Part shown: positions 23,674 through 32,658 of the stretch, in pieces
Position numbering within the stretch: the first letter of the stretch is position 1
Layout of the letters: each line of letters starts with the position of its first letter
DNA from: Amycolatopsis umgeniensis
GTDB lineage: Bacteria; Actinomycetota; Actinomycetes; Mycobacteriales; Pseudonocardiaceae
Direction: 5' to 3'
Assembly (NCBI RefSeq): GCF_014205155.1
Contig: NZ_JACHMX010000001.1
Coordinates: 4,650,001-4,714,000, forward strand
DNA length: 64,000 nt
Translations under genes and position numbers: made by a program
Notes under the pieces: model-generated
Databases searched by the model: none
Told to the model about the DNA's origin: nothing
The model's input: the letters and a program-made list of their open reading frames with translations, nothing else

Positions 23674-24942
23674 TCACTGGTCTTGGTGGAGAACCCGCAC
23701 CTCCGTGGCCGATTCGTCATCGAACGCGCCTCGCCGTGACGAGACGAACGCGAAACCGGCTACGCCGAACAGCAGCAGCCCGGAAGTGAGGAACGTCCGG
23801 GCCGGGGAACCGAGTGCGTGGGTGAGGACCCCGCCGAGCAGGGCCCCGACCGGGATCGCGCCCCAGACGACGGTGCGCCACACGCCGAGGACCCGGCCGA
23901 GCAGCTCGCCGGGGACGAGCGTGTGCCTCGCCGTCCCCAGCACGATGTTCACCGCGACGACGCCCGCCGCGAACAGGCCGAACAGCGCCGCCCCCGCCAC
24001 CGGCGAACTCGTCAGCCCCATGCCGGTGAACGCCACGCCGCAGCAGGCGGTGCCCCCGAGGAGCACCGCGCGACGGCTGGACGTCTTCACCAGCCGCGGG
24101 GCGACGCCCGCGCCCAGCAAGCCGCCGATGCCGCCGACTAACGCGAAGAGCCCGAAGGCCGCTTCGCTGAGACGCAGGTGCTCGATCGCGTACAGCACCA
24201 GCTGCGCCTGCGCGAGCTCGCTGACCAGGCTGATCAGCCCGGCGACGACGACCAGGCGCAGCATCAGCCGGTTGCCCCTGAGCCAGCGGAAACCGTCCGC
24301 CAGTTCGGTGCGAAGGCCGGATCGAGCGCCCTCGTCGGCAGTGGAAGGGCGCGCTCGATAGCTCCCGGAGAGCCCGAGCAGCACGGCGGCCGCGATCGCG
24401 AAGCCCACCGAGTTGAGCAGGAACGGGAACGTCGCGAAGAGCGCGAAGGTGGCGCTGCCGACTGGCCCGCCGAGGAAGGTCTGGCCGACGATCTCGCAGG
24501 CCTGGAGCTTGCTGTTCGCGCTGTCGAGTGAGCCCTTGCCGACGACAGCCGGGATGAGCACGTTCGCGGCGCTGTCGGCGACCACTTCCGCGAAGCCGAT
24601 GAGCAGGGCGGCGGCGTAGACCACCCAGATCGTCACCCCGCCTGTCGCGACCAGGGCGGCCATCCCGCCGACGACCACCGCGCGGGCGCTGTTCGCGAGG
24701 ATCATCGCGCGCCTGCGGTCGATCCGGTCGAGGAGCGCGCCCGCCGGGAGCGCGAACAGCAGCCACGGCAGGAACTGGGTCGCCGAGAGACCGGCGATGA
24801 GCAGCGGATCGCGGGTCAGGGTGACCGCGAGCAGCGGAAACGCGACCTTGCCGATCCCGTCGCCGAGATTCGACGCCGCACTGGACGCGAGCAACCAGTG
24901 CAGTCGCCGGTCACTCCTCCTGCGCGCCGTCGACTCGGCCAT
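23674..24942 (-). CDS. MFS transporter (EntS/MFS_3-like)
   Basis: 422-residue permease with about twelve hydrophobic helices. The MFS loop motif appears as GALLDRIDRRRAM after helix 2. The fold type (AASNLGDGIGKVAFPLLAV at the start) matches the enterobactin-exporter-like subgroup, which exports siderophores or macrolides. The substrate is not deducible and no siderophore genes are nearby. CAAAGGCCTTTG at 23659-23670 just past its stop is a small perfect palindrome. The 214 bases upstream (24943-25156) contain no gene I can support. Confidence 0.88.
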   Translation of the reverse strand: MAESTARRRSDRRLHWLLASSAASNLGDGIGKVAFPLLAVTLTRDPLLIAGLSATQFLPWLLFALPAGALLDRIDRRRAMILANSARAVVVGGMAALVATGGVTIWVVYAAALLIGFAEVVADSAANVLIPAVVGKGSLDSANSKLQACEIVGQTFLGGPVGSATFALFATFPFLLNSVGFAIAAAVLLGLSGSYRARPSTADEGARSGLRTELADGFRWLRGNRLMLRLVVVAGLISLVSELAQAQLVLYAIEHLRLSEAAFGLFALVGGIGGLLGAGVAPRLVKTSSRRAVLLGGTACCGVAFTGMGLTSSPVAGAALFGLFAAGVVAVNIVLGTARHTLVPGELLGRVLGVWRTVVWGAIPVGALLGGVLTHALGSPARTFLTSGLLLFGVAGFAFVSSRRGAFDDESATEVRVLHQDQ

Positions 24943-25156
24943 GCACGCCTCCCCAGGCCTTCGCCGGCGCCGGCCGACGACAACGTGTCGAAAAGTTTAG
25001 CGGGGTTGTCGCCCAAAGTGGCGGGCTTGTTACGCCCAGTTAAGAATCCGAAGAACCTTTGGCGCCCGGCGCACAAAAATCACCGACCATGCCGCTCTCG
25101 GCGCGGAATCCGCCGGGAAGGGAGCAAGGGACCTTTGCTATCGCCTGTTCCGCGGT

Positions 25157-25507
25157 TCAGCCCCAGCCGAGTTCGTGCAGGCGCGCGTCGTCGATGCCGA
25201 AATGGTGGCCGACCTCGTGGACCACCGTGATCAGCACCTCCTCGACTACGTCTTCCTCGGTGTCGCACATCTGCAGCAGCGGCCGCCGGTAGATCGAGAT
25301 CCGGTCCGGCAGCACCCCGCCGTATTCGTGGGTTCGTTCGGTCAGCGCGACCCCGTGGTAGAGCCCGAGGATCGTGGGCGACTCCTCGTTGAACTCCTCA
25401 ACGAGTACCACGACGTTGTCCATCGCGTCCGCGAATTCGGGCGGAAGCTCGTCCAAAGCCTCCGAAACCAGCTCTTCGAAGCGCTGCTGGGTCATCTCGA
25501 CGGGCAC
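25157..25507 (-). CDS. Minimal zincin-fold metallopeptidase family protein
   Basis: 116-residue protein of the minimal zincin family (DUF1025/Zincin_1). The zinc motif HEVGHHFGID lies near residue 98, after a short acidic N-terminal domain (MTQQRFEELVSEALDELPPE). Family members are soluble and actinobacterial homologues are single-domain like this one. Whether they are peptidases is unproven. Only 4 bases separate it from the septum-formation gene upstream, matching the Rv3835-Rv3836 pair of M. tuberculosis. Confidence 0.9.
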   Translation of the reverse strand: MPVEMTQQRFEELVSEALDELPPEFADAMDNVVVLVEEFNEESPTILGLYHGVALTERTHEYGGVLPDRISIYRRPLLQMCDTEEDVVEEVLITVVHEVGHHFGIDDARLHELGWG

Positions 25508-25511
25508 GCGA

Positions 25512-26528
25512 TCACCCGCCGGTCTTCGGGGCCGAAGACGACGCCGGCGGGTTCGACGGGCCGCCGCCGTCGGAGGGCGGGGCCTCGCCGTTGCCGACCT
25601 TGACGCTCCCGGTGACGGGCGCGAGCCCCTTGTTGTCCGGCAGGGCCGCCGCGACCTTGCAGTTCACCAGCGTCGACCCGGCGTCCCAGCTCTCCTGTTC
25701 GCGGACGTCCCAGCCGAGGATGAGTTTCTTCGCCGCCAGGTCCGCGTTGCCGGTGTAGTCCTGCGCGGCCGTCGAACATTCGGTGTCGAGCCAGATGTTC
25801 TGCTGCTCCTGAGACGGGTAGCCGTCCTTGAACTTCGTCTTGAGGTCGAGCGTCGAGATGATCTCGTAGGAGTGCGGCTGGGCGCAGTCGATCGGGTCGC
25901 CGAAGCTGTTGTTGAGCAGCGCGAGGCAGGTGCCCGGCTCCCACACCGCGGACTGGTTCTGCTCCTTCGCCGGTCCCTTGGTCGGCTGGAGCTTGCCGCC
26001 CTGGCCCGCCCATTGCAGCCCGCACCGCAGCTGCCTGTCGCCGTCCTCCCACTGCGCGGGAGTCGGCCGGAGCAGGTTCATGCTCAATTTGCCGTACGGA
26101 TCCAGCGTGCGGCCGAGGTACGGCTTGACGTCGACGGTGCAGCGTGACCGGGAGATCTCCTGCCACTGCTCCAGGTTGGGGCTCGGCACGCCCGCCGGGT
26201 ACTGCGCGCCGATGTCGACGATGCTGGTGACCTCGAAAAGATGGGACTCCGCACACGCCACGCGCCGCGCGTCGTTGGCGTCCGGGTTGTTCCAGGTCAG
26301 GCAGGTGCCTGGGGGAGATTGGAACGCTTCGACCGCGGCGGGCGACAGTTTGGGGGCGCCGCCGCCCGCACCGCCCTCCGGGCCCACGTTCCACGAGAAC
26401 GCCACACTCAGCGAAAGCGCGATGATCGCTCCCGCGAACACACCGGCCATGACGAGCCGGGTGCGCAGGGTGCTCAGCGCGTTTCGCGGATCACGGAACC
26501 GCTCGGCCTGTTGAGACATCCACTCCAT
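25512..26528 (-). CDS. Septum-formation family membrane protein
   Basis: 338-residue protein: cytoplasmic N-terminus, one membrane helix (RLVMAGVFAGAIIALSLSVAF) and an extracytoplasmic part with two copies of the septum-formation domain. These are recognisable from the repeated pattern PGTCLTWNN...CAESHLFEV and PGTCLALLN...CAQPHSYEI, each with paired Cys. The tail is Pro/Ser-rich. Related genes are called septum-formation proteins in Pfam; direct evidence for a division role is thin. Position and orientation match Rv3835, beside the zincin. Confidence 0.87.
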   Translation of the reverse strand: MEWMSQQAERFRDPRNALSTLRTRLVMAGVFAGAIIALSLSVAFSWNVGPEGGAGGGAPKLSPAAVEAFQSPPGTCLTWNNPDANDARRVACAESHLFEVTSIVDIGAQYPAGVPSPNLEQWQEISRSRCTVDVKPYLGRTLDPYGKLSMNLLRPTPAQWEDGDRQLRCGLQWAGQGGKLQPTKGPAKEQNQSAVWEPGTCLALLNNSFGDPIDCAQPHSYEIISTLDLKTKFKDGYPSQEQQNIWLDTECSTAAQDYTGNADLAAKKLILGWDVREQESWDAGSTLVNCKVAAALPDNKGLAPVTGSVKVGNGEAPPSDGGGPSNPPASSSAPKTGG

Positions 26529-26613
26529 GATGCCCGCGCCGCACGTAAGGTGCGCATACCGGGTGGTTAGTGTTGGACACGGGTTCGGGCCGGCGGGCGA
26601 TTACGGAGCTTCG

Positions 26614-27228
26614 ATGACGCAGGATGACAACCAGGGGGCACAGCCGCCCCAGGAGCCGCCCAAGCGCGGTTCTATGCGCTTTCAGGACGGCAGCACGCAG
26701 GCGCGGCAGCCGTCGTTGGCCGAGCAGCGGGCACGGCAGCAGGCACTGGCGGAGCAGGAACGCCAAGAGGTGCTCGACGCCGAAGCCGCTCGCGCCGCCG
26801 AGAAGAAGTCTTCGACCAAGAAGAAACTCCTGATCGGAACCGGTGTGACCGTGGGGCTGGTCGGCCTCGTCGCGACGTTCTACACCGTCGCGAAGCCGGA
26901 AGAAGTCACGGCGGTCTGCGCCGCCAAAGACACCGAGATCGTCAACGACGACCAGAACTGCGACGAGAGGTACGTGACGTCGCACGGCGGCTACGTCAGC
27001 GGCGGCTTCTTCTTCATGCCGATCGGTGTGGGCGGCGGCTACAACAGCTACCGCTACAACTACGGCGGTTCCGGCGCGATCGGGCAGCGGGTCTCCGGCG
27101 GCTCGTACACGGCGCCGCCGAACGCGAACGTGCGGACCAAATCGGGTACTTCCGTCCAGCGCGGCGGGTTCGGCATCAGCGGCAAGAGCGGTACCTCCGG
27201 CGGTACCGGCAAGAGCGGGGGCTCGTAG
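26614..27228 (+). CDS. YgiB-like (DUF1190-type) membrane protein
   Basis: 204-residue protein: a charged, Gln/Ala-rich cytoplasmic coil (about 25-70), one membrane helix (KKLLIGTGVTVGLVGLVATF) and an exported domain. The exported domain has two Cys about 16 residues apart (VCAAKDTEIV...NCDERYV) and a Gly/Tyr/Ser-rich tail (GGGYNSYRYNYGG). The layout and its place before a glutathionylspermidine-synthase-like gene match E. coli YgiB-YgiC. ATG 26614 is chosen for CGGAG upstream. Its TAG stop is followed directly, in the same frame, by the next gene. Confidence 0.72.
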   Translation: MTQDDNQGAQPPQEPPKRGSMRFQDGSTQARQPSLAEQRARQQALAEQERQEVLDAEAARAAEKKSSTKKKLLIGTGVTVGLVGLVATFYTVAKPEEVTAVCAAKDTEIVNDDQNCDERYVTSHGGYVSGGFFFMPIGVGGGYNSYRYNYGGSGAIGQRVSGGSYTAPPNANVRTKSGTSVQRGGFGISGKSGTSGGTGKSGGS

Positions 27229-28395
27229 TTGTATCGGGATTCCAAGCCGCCCCGGCGGGACTGGCAGAACATCGTCGAGGAACAGGGCCTGGTCTTCGGC
27301 ACCCCCGCCCGTGACGGCGCCGGCAAGTCCAGGCCGTACTGGGACGAGTCGGTCCACTACGTCTTCGAGATGGACGAGATCCTGTCCGTCGAGGCGGACG
27401 TCGAACTGCTGCACTCGATGTGTCTCGAAGCCGTCGACAACGTGATCACCACCGAGCAGTACCACCGCTTCGGCATCCCCGAGTGGGTCTGGCCGCATAT
27501 CGCGGAGTCGTGGAAGCGGCAGGATCCGCACGTCTACGGCCGGTTCGACCTGCGCTACGACGGCAAGAGCCCGGCGAAGCTGCTCGAGTACAACGCCGAC
27601 ACCCCGACTTCGCTGCTCGAGGCCGCGGTGCTCCAGTGGCACTGGAAGACCGCGGTCTTCCCCGAGGACGACCAGTGGAACTCGATCCACGAGAAGCTGG
27701 TCGAGCGCTGGGGCGAGCTCGCCGAGAAGCTGCCTTCCAACGAACTGCACTTCACCTGGTCGTCCGCCGACCCGTCCGGTGAGGACCACGTGACGACGGC
27801 GTACCTGCAGGAGACCGCGGCCGAGGCCGGGCTCGACACCGTCGGCCTGTCGATCGAGGAGATCGGCTGGGATCCGGTGCTCAAGCGGTTCGTCGACCTC
27901 GAAGAGTCGCAGATGGCGACGGTGGTGAAGCTCTACCCGTGGGAATGGGTGGTCGACGAGGAGTTCGGCCGCTTCGCCGTCGAGACGATGCCTCGCACGC
28001 TGTGGGTCGAGCCGCTGTGGAAGATGATCCTCTCCAACAAGACGCTGCTCGCGATCCTGTGGGAGAACTACCCGGGGCATCCGAACCTGCTGCCCGCCTT
28101 CGCCGACGACCCCGGCCTGCTGACGGAGTACGTCCGCAAGCCGAAACTCGGCCGCGAGGGCGCGAACGTGCAGATCGTCGCCACCGGGTACGAGACGCAG
28201 ACCGACGGCGTCTACGGCGCCGAAGGCTACGTCTACCAGGCTTTCGACCCGCTCCCGGAGTTCCAGGGTTACCGGCCCGCGCTCGGCGCGTGGATCGTCG
28301 GGGACCACGCCGCCGGCCTCGGTATCCGCGAGACGGCGGGACTCGTCACAGACGACGGTGCGGCGTTCGTCCCGCACCGCATCGTCGAGTCGTGA
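27229..28395 (+). CDS. Glutathionylspermidine synthase-like ATP-grasp ligase (YgiC-like)
   Basis: 388-residue ATP-grasp enzyme of the GspS C-terminal domain family. ATP and Mg contacts are visible in RKPKLGREGANV and LLEYNADTP, with NYPGHPNLLPAF further on. There is no amidase domain, as in YgiC/YjfC. These ligases form amide bonds, perhaps between a peptide and an amine; the real substrates are not known. The frame begins TTG immediately after the TAG of the YgiB-like gene, with no other plausible start for ~40 codons, so TTG or limited read-through must be used. Confidence 0.85.
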   Translation: MYRDSKPPRRDWQNIVEEQGLVFGTPARDGAGKSRPYWDESVHYVFEMDEILSVEADVELLHSMCLEAVDNVITTEQYHRFGIPEWVWPHIAESWKRQDPHVYGRFDLRYDGKSPAKLLEYNADTPTSLLEAAVLQWHWKTAVFPEDDQWNSIHEKLVERWGELAEKLPSNELHFTWSSADPSGEDHVTTAYLQETAAEAGLDTVGLSIEEIGWDPVLKRFVDLEESQMATVVKLYPWEWVVDEEFGRFAVETMPRTLWVEPLWKMILSNKTLLAILWENYPGHPNLLPAFADDPGLLTEYVRKPKLGREGANVQIVATGYETQTDGVYGAEGYVYQAFDPLPEFQGYRPALGAWIVGDHAAGLGIRETAGLVTDDGAAFVPHRIVES

Positions 28396-28450
28396 TAGAA
28401 GCAACCGCACAAACCTGACATTTCTCGACCCGCACCTCTGGGAGCACCCT

Positions 28451-28903
28451 GTGACCACCACCCTTGCGCTGTCCGACACGTTCGGCTCCGACCTCGTGCG
28501 AGGGATCGGCGCGATCCTGCTGTACGGCGTCGTCGGTCTGCTGCTGATGTTCGCCGGGTTCTGGGCGATCGACTGGACCACGCCCGGCAAGCTGTCGCAG
28601 CTGGTCAGCCGCGGCCTGCCGAACGCGGTCATCGTGACCGCGTCGGGCCTGCTGTCGATGGCGTTCATCGTCGTCGTGGCGATCGCGAACTCCGCCAGCG
28701 ACCTGACCGAGGGCCTCATCACGTCGTTGGTCTACGGCCTGCTCGGCATCGTGGTGCAGGTGCTGGCCGTCCGGCTGCTGGAGTGGGCGACCCGCATCGA
28801 CGTCCGCTCGACCATCGAGAGCGAGCAGTTCGCCCCGGTCAGCGTCGTGGTCGCCGCCGCGCACCTCGCGCTCGGCCTGGTCGTGGCCGTCGGCATCTCC
28901 TGA
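28451..28903 (+). CDS. DUF350 membrane protein
   Basis: 150-residue protein with four hydrophobic helices arranged as two similar pairs, the DUF350 pattern (GIGAILLYGVVGLLLMFAGF, then GLITSLVYGLLGIVVQVLAV). GTG 28451 is chosen because GGGAGCA lies a few bases before it. DUF350 genes accompany YjfC/YgiC-like ligases in other bacteria. Here it follows the ligase by 55 bases, completing the three-gene envelope module. Its biochemical role is unknown; a membrane anchor or sensor for the ligase is conjecture. Confidence 0.82.
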   Translation: MTTTLALSDTFGSDLVRGIGAILLYGVVGLLLMFAGFWAIDWTTPGKLSQLVSRGLPNAVIVTASGLLSMAFIVVVAIANSASDLTEGLITSLVYGLLGIVVQVLAVRLLEWATRIDVRSTIESEQFAPVSVVVAAAHLALGLVVAVGIS

Positions 28904-28958
28904 TCGCCTGACCTGACGAAACCGGCATAGGCGCACGATTCCCACTAACGTGGGTGTC

Positions 28959-29864
28959 GTGCGCCTTTTGAGGACACCGGACGACCGGTTCTCGGACCTG
29001 CCCGATTTCGATTTCGAACCGCGCTACGCGGAACTCGTCGACCTTCACGGCGGCGTGATCAGAGTGGGTTACGTGGAGGCCGGACCCGCGGATGGGCCGC
29101 CCGTTCTCCTGTTGCACGGCGAGCCCACCTGGTCCTACCTCTATCGCAAGGTCATCCCGGTGCTCGCCGACGCCGGACTGCGCGCCATCGCGCCCGACCT
29201 GGTCGGCTTCGGCCGGTCCGACAAACCCGGCGACATGGTCGACCACACCTTCCAGCGGCACGTCGAGTGGATGCGCGCGTTCGCCTTCGACGTGCTCGAC
29301 CTGAACGAGGTCACCCTGGTCGGCCAGGACTGGGGCGGCCTGATCGGCCTGCGGCTGGTCGCCGAGAACCCCGACCGGTTCTCCCGGATCGTCGCGGCCA
29401 ACACCGGCCTCCCCACCGGCGACACCGACATGCCGGAGATCTGGCACAAGTTCCGGGAGACCATGGAGAACGCCCAGGTCATCGACGTCGGGCGGTTCGT
29501 CCAGTCGGGCTGCCAGACCAAACTGTCCGAGGAGGTCCGCGCCGCCTACGACGCGCCCTTCCCGAACGAGATGTACAAGGCCGCGCCACGCGCGATGCCG
29601 TCGCTCGTGCCGATCACCCCGGACGATCCGGCCTCGGCCGCCAACCGGGCCGCGCTGAAGGTGCTCGCCGAACTGAACAAGCCGTTCCTGGTCTCGTTCT
29701 CCGACGGCGACCCGATCACCGCGCCGTGGGGCCTCGAACTGCGGGGGTCGATGCGCGGCGCCCGCGAACTCGAGCATCCGACCATCACCGGCGCCGGTCA
29801 CTTCCTGCAGGAGGACGCCGGCGTGCGGCTGGGCGAGGTCATCTCGCGTTTCGTGAAGTCTTGA
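28959..29864 (+). CDS. Haloalkane dehalogenase-like alpha/beta hydrolase
   Basis: 301-residue alpha/beta hydrolase. Its N-terminus (MRLLRTPDDRFSDLPDFDFEP) and motifs match the DhmA-type haloalkane dehalogenases. HGEPTWSYLYR carries the oxyanion/halide region, the nucleophile is Asp in VGQDWGG, and the catalytic His is in GAGHFLQED. It may hydrolyse haloalkanes or a natural halide or ester; the physiological substrate is usually unknown. GTG 28959 is preferred over GTG 28950 because it gives the family N-terminus. A strong hairpin at 29867 ends the unit. Confidence 0.87.
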   Translation: MRLLRTPDDRFSDLPDFDFEPRYAELVDLHGGVIRVGYVEAGPADGPPVLLLHGEPTWSYLYRKVIPVLADAGLRAIAPDLVGFGRSDKPGDMVDHTFQRHVEWMRAFAFDVLDLNEVTLVGQDWGGLIGLRLVAENPDRFSRIVAANTGLPTGDTDMPEIWHKFRETMENAQVIDVGRFVQSGCQTKLSEEVRAAYDAPFPNEMYKAAPRAMPSLVPITPDDPASAANRAALKVLAELNKPFLVSFSDGDPITAPWGLELRGSMRGARELEHPTITGAGHFLQEDAGVRLGEVISRFVKS

Positions 29865-29866
29865 GC

Positions 29867-29910
29867 CGAAGGGAGCTTTCCCGCAGGTGATGCGAGGAAA
29901 GCTCCCTTCG
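29867..29910. terminator. Bidirectional terminator-like hairpin
   Basis: Perfect 15-bp arms CGAAGGGAGCTTTCC (29867-29881) and its complement (29896-29910) around a 14-base loop, between convergent genes whose stops are 29864 and 29931. It has no long T-tract, as is common in high-GC actinobacteria. Confidence 0.75.
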
Positions 29911-29930
29911 CCGCGTCAGGCGCGGGCAGC

Positions 29931-31214
29931 TCAGGAGACGGCCGCCAGCGCGTCCAGGATGATCGCGAGGCCTTCGGCGGCCTCGTCGGCGGTCAGCGTC
30001 ATCGGCGGCGCGATCCGCAGCACGTTGCCGTGCAGCCCGCCCTTGCCGATCAGCAGCCCGCGCGCCTTGGTCAGCTCCATCATCCGCGCCGCGGCCCCCG
30101 GATTCGGCGCCATGCCGCCCGGCTCGACCAGTTCGACGCCGATCATCAGGCCCTTGCCGCGCACGTCCCCGATCAGCGGGTTCCCCGCCGCGCGCAGGCC
30201 GGAGAGCAGTTCGTTGCCCCGCGCGAGCGCGTTGGCCTGCAGGTCGTGGTCGGCGATGTGGTCGAGGACCGCGGCCGCGCCCGCCATCGCGACCGGGTTG
30301 CCGCCGAAGGTCGAGATCGAGTTCGCGGTCAGGCAGTCGACGAGGTCGCCGCGTGCCACGAGACCGCCGATCGCGAGGCCGTTGCCGAGGCCCTTCGCGA
30401 AGGTCATCGCGTCGGGGACGACGTCGTGCGCCTGGATCCCCCAGTAGTGTTCCCCGGTCCGTCCCCAGCCGGTCTGGACCTCGTCGGAGATGAACAAGAT
30501 CCCGTACTGGTCGAGGACCTCCTTCATCGCCTTGAACAGGCCGTCCGGCGGTGAGCTGAACCCGCCGACGCCCTGGATCGGCTCGGCGATCATGCAGGCG
30601 ACGTCGCCCGACGTGCCCGTCTCCAGGACGTCGACCAGATCCGCGACGCACGCGTCGATGTACTCCGTGTCCGAAAGCGCCCGGAACGGGCTGCGGTACC
30701 GGTAGCCGCCGTGGACGTAGCTCACCTTCACCGGGCTGAGCGACGACGCCGACCAGCCGCGGTTGCCCGTGATGCCGACCGTCGCGAACGACCGCCCGTG
30801 GTACGAGTTCCGCATGGCCAGCACCTGGTTGCTGCGCCGGTACTGGGTCGCGAGCATCAGCGCGGTGTCGTTGGCCTCGGTCCCGGAGTTGGTGAAGAAC
30901 ACCTTCGCGTCGGGGATGCCGGAGAGCTTCGCGATCCGCTCGGCCAGCTCGACCTGCGAGCGGATCAGGTACAGCGTCGAGGTGTGCAGGATCCCGGTGT
31001 CGAGTTGCTTGCGCACGGCGTCGCTGATCGCCGAGACGTCGTAGCCCATCGAGTTGGTCAGGATGCCCGCGAAGAAGTCGAGATAGCTCCGCCCGGTCGA
31101 GTCGATGACCCGTCGGTCCTGCGCGTGCACGATCTCGATCGGCTCGTCGTAGTAGAGCGCCAGCCAGGACGGGAGCACCGCCTTGTGCCGTGCCAGCAGA
31201 TCCGCATCGGTCAT
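29931..31214 (-). CDS. Class III PLP aminotransferase (GABA/ornithine type)
   Basis: 427-residue fold-type I aminotransferase. Conserved features are [11 protein letters not shown] (phosphate binding), [13 protein letters not shown] (Asp contacting the PLP nitrogen) and [11 protein letters not shown] with the Schiff-base Lys. The sequence resembles 4-aminobutyrate, acetylornithine or alanine-glyoxylate aminotransferases, and the motifs do not decide between these. ATG 31214 is used because GGAGAAA precedes it; a longer frame upstream would run into the serS promoter. It is divergent from serS. Confidence 0.88.
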   Translation of the reverse strand: MTDADLLARHKAVLPSWLALYYDEPIEIVHAQDRRVIDSTGRSYLDFFAGILTNSMGYDVSAISDAVRKQLDTGILHTSTLYLIRSQVELAERIAKLSGIPDAKVFFTNSGTEANDTALMLATQYRRSNQVLAMRNSYHGRSFATVGITGNRGWSASSLSPVKVSYVHGGYRYRSPFRALSDTEYIDACVADLVDVLETGTSGDVACMIAEPIQGVGGFSSPPDGLFKAMKEVLDQYGILFISDEVQTGWGRTGEHYWGIQAHDVVPDAMTFAKGLGNGLAIGGLVARGDLVDCLTANSISTFGGNPVAMAGAAAVLDHIADHDLQANALARGNELLSGLRAAGNPLIGDVRGKGLMIGVELVEPGGMAPNPGAAARMMELTKARGLLIGKGGLHGNVLRIAPPMTLTADEAAEGLAIILDALAAVS

Positions 31215-31355
31215 CGATTTTCTCCGTCCGCAGCAGGAGATTTCAGTATGGGGAGGGCCCGAAACGGGCGACAACGATCAGACTGTCGGGTTATCCGCGG
31301 CGGCCCGCACAGTCTGTACGGGGAAACTGCCTCGAAGCGCGCCGAGCCCACGGAC

Positions 31356-31361
31356 TACCCT
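31356..31361 (+). promoter_or_regulatory. -10 box of serS (leaderless promoter)
   Basis: TACCCT ends nine bases before the serS GTG at 31370, the spacing expected for transcription starting at the start codon. No Shine-Dalgarno is present between them. Confidence 0.45.
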
Positions 31362-31369
31362 CAGCTCTC

Positions 31370-32638
31370 GTGATTGACCCCAGGACTCTGCGCGATGACC
31401 CGGACGTCGTGCGCGCTTCGCAGCGTGCCCGTGGCGAGGACGAAGGAGTGGTCGACAAGCTGCTCTCCCTCGACTCCCGCCGCCGGTCTTCGATCGCCGC
31501 CGCCAACACGCTGCGCGCCGAGCAGAAGTCGCTGGGCAAGCTCGTCCCGAAGGCGCAGGGTGACGAACGGGCCGCGCTGCTCGCCAAGGGCAAGGAACTC
31601 GCCGCCCAGGTGAAGGCCGCCGAGGTCGAGCAGACCGAGGCGTCGGAGGAGTTCGAGCAGCTGCACCGTCTGGTGCCGAACCTGGTCCACCCCGAAGCGC
31701 CCGAAGGCGGCGAGGACGACTACGTCGTGCTCAAGCACGTCGGTGAGCCGAAGAAGTTCGACTTCGAGCCGAAGGACCACCTCGAGCTCTGCGAGGGTCT
31801 CGGCGCGCTCGACATGGAGCGCGGCGCGAAGGTCTCGGGCTCGCGGTTCTACTTCCTCACCGGCATCGGCGCCCAGCTCCAGCTCGGCCTGCTGAACATG
31901 GCCATCGCGCAGGCGACGGCGAACGGCTTCACGCCGATGATCACGCCGACCCTCGTCCGGCCGGAGATCATGGCGGGCACCGGTTTCCTCGGCGCGCACT
32001 CGTCGGAGGTCTACCGGCTGCGCGACGACGACCTGTACCTCGTCGGCACCTCCGAGGTCCCGCTCGCCGGTTACCACGCCGACGAGATCCTCGACCTGGG
32101 GAAGGGCCCGAAGCGCTACGCGGGCTGGTCGTCCTGCTACCGCCGCGAGGCCGGTTCGTACGGCAAGGACACCCGCGGCATCATCCGCGTCCACCAGTTC
32201 GACAAGGTCGAGATGTTCGTCTACACGCGTCCCGAGGACGCCGAAGCCGAGCACGCGCGCCTGCTGGACTGGGAAGAGCAGATGCTCGCCAAGATCGAGG
32301 TCCCGTACCGGGTGATCGACACCGCCACCGGCGACCTCGGCACCTCCGCGTACCGGAAGTTCGACTGCGAGGCGTGGGTGCCGTCGCAGGAGACCTACCG
32401 CGAGCTGACCTCGACGTCGAACTGCACGACGTTCCAGGCCCGCCGCCTCGGCATCCGCTACCGCGACGACGACGGCCGTCCGCAGACCGTCGCCACCCTG
32501 AACGGCACGCTCGCCACCACCCGCTGGATCGTCGCGATCCTGGAGAACCACCAGCTCGAAGACGGTTCGGTCCGGGTGCCGGAAGCGCTTCGTCCCTTCC
32601 TCGGCGGAACCGAGGTCCTCACCCCGGCATCGAAGTAA
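31370..32638 (+). CDS. serS: Seryl-tRNA synthetase
   Basis: 422-residue class II synthetase that charges tRNA(Ser) with serine. The N-terminal antiparallel coiled coil (about 25-105, rich in [10 protein letters not shown] and [15 protein letters not shown]) binds the tRNA. Motif 2 ([19 protein letters not shown]...[10 protein letters not shown]) and motif 3 ([18 protein letters not shown]) are intact. GTG 31370 gives the conserved start [15 protein letters not shown]. It is presumably transcribed from the leaderless promoter just upstream, with the lipoprotein gene 20 bases downstream. Confidence 0.97.
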   Translation: MIDPRTLRDDPDVVRASQRARGEDEGVVDKLLSLDSRRRSSIAAANTLRAEQKSLGKLVPKAQGDERAALLAKGKELAAQVKAAEVEQTEASEEFEQLHRLVPNLVHPEAPEGGEDDYVVLKHVGEPKKFDFEPKDHLELCEGLGALDMERGAKVSGSRFYFLTGIGAQLQLGLLNMAIAQATANGFTPMITPTLVRPEIMAGTGFLGAHSSEVYRLRDDDLYLVGTSEVPLAGYHADEILDLGKGPKRYAGWSSCYRREAGSYGKDTRGIIRVHQFDKVEMFVYTRPEDAEAEHARLLDWEEQMLAKIEVPYRVIDTATGDLGTSAYRKFDCEAWVPSQETYRELTSTSNCTTFQARRLGIRYRDDDGRPQTVATLNGTLATTRWIVAILENHQLEDGSVRVPEALRPFLGGTEVLTPASK

Positions 32639-32658
32639 GGACCCGGAGGAGGGGACGC

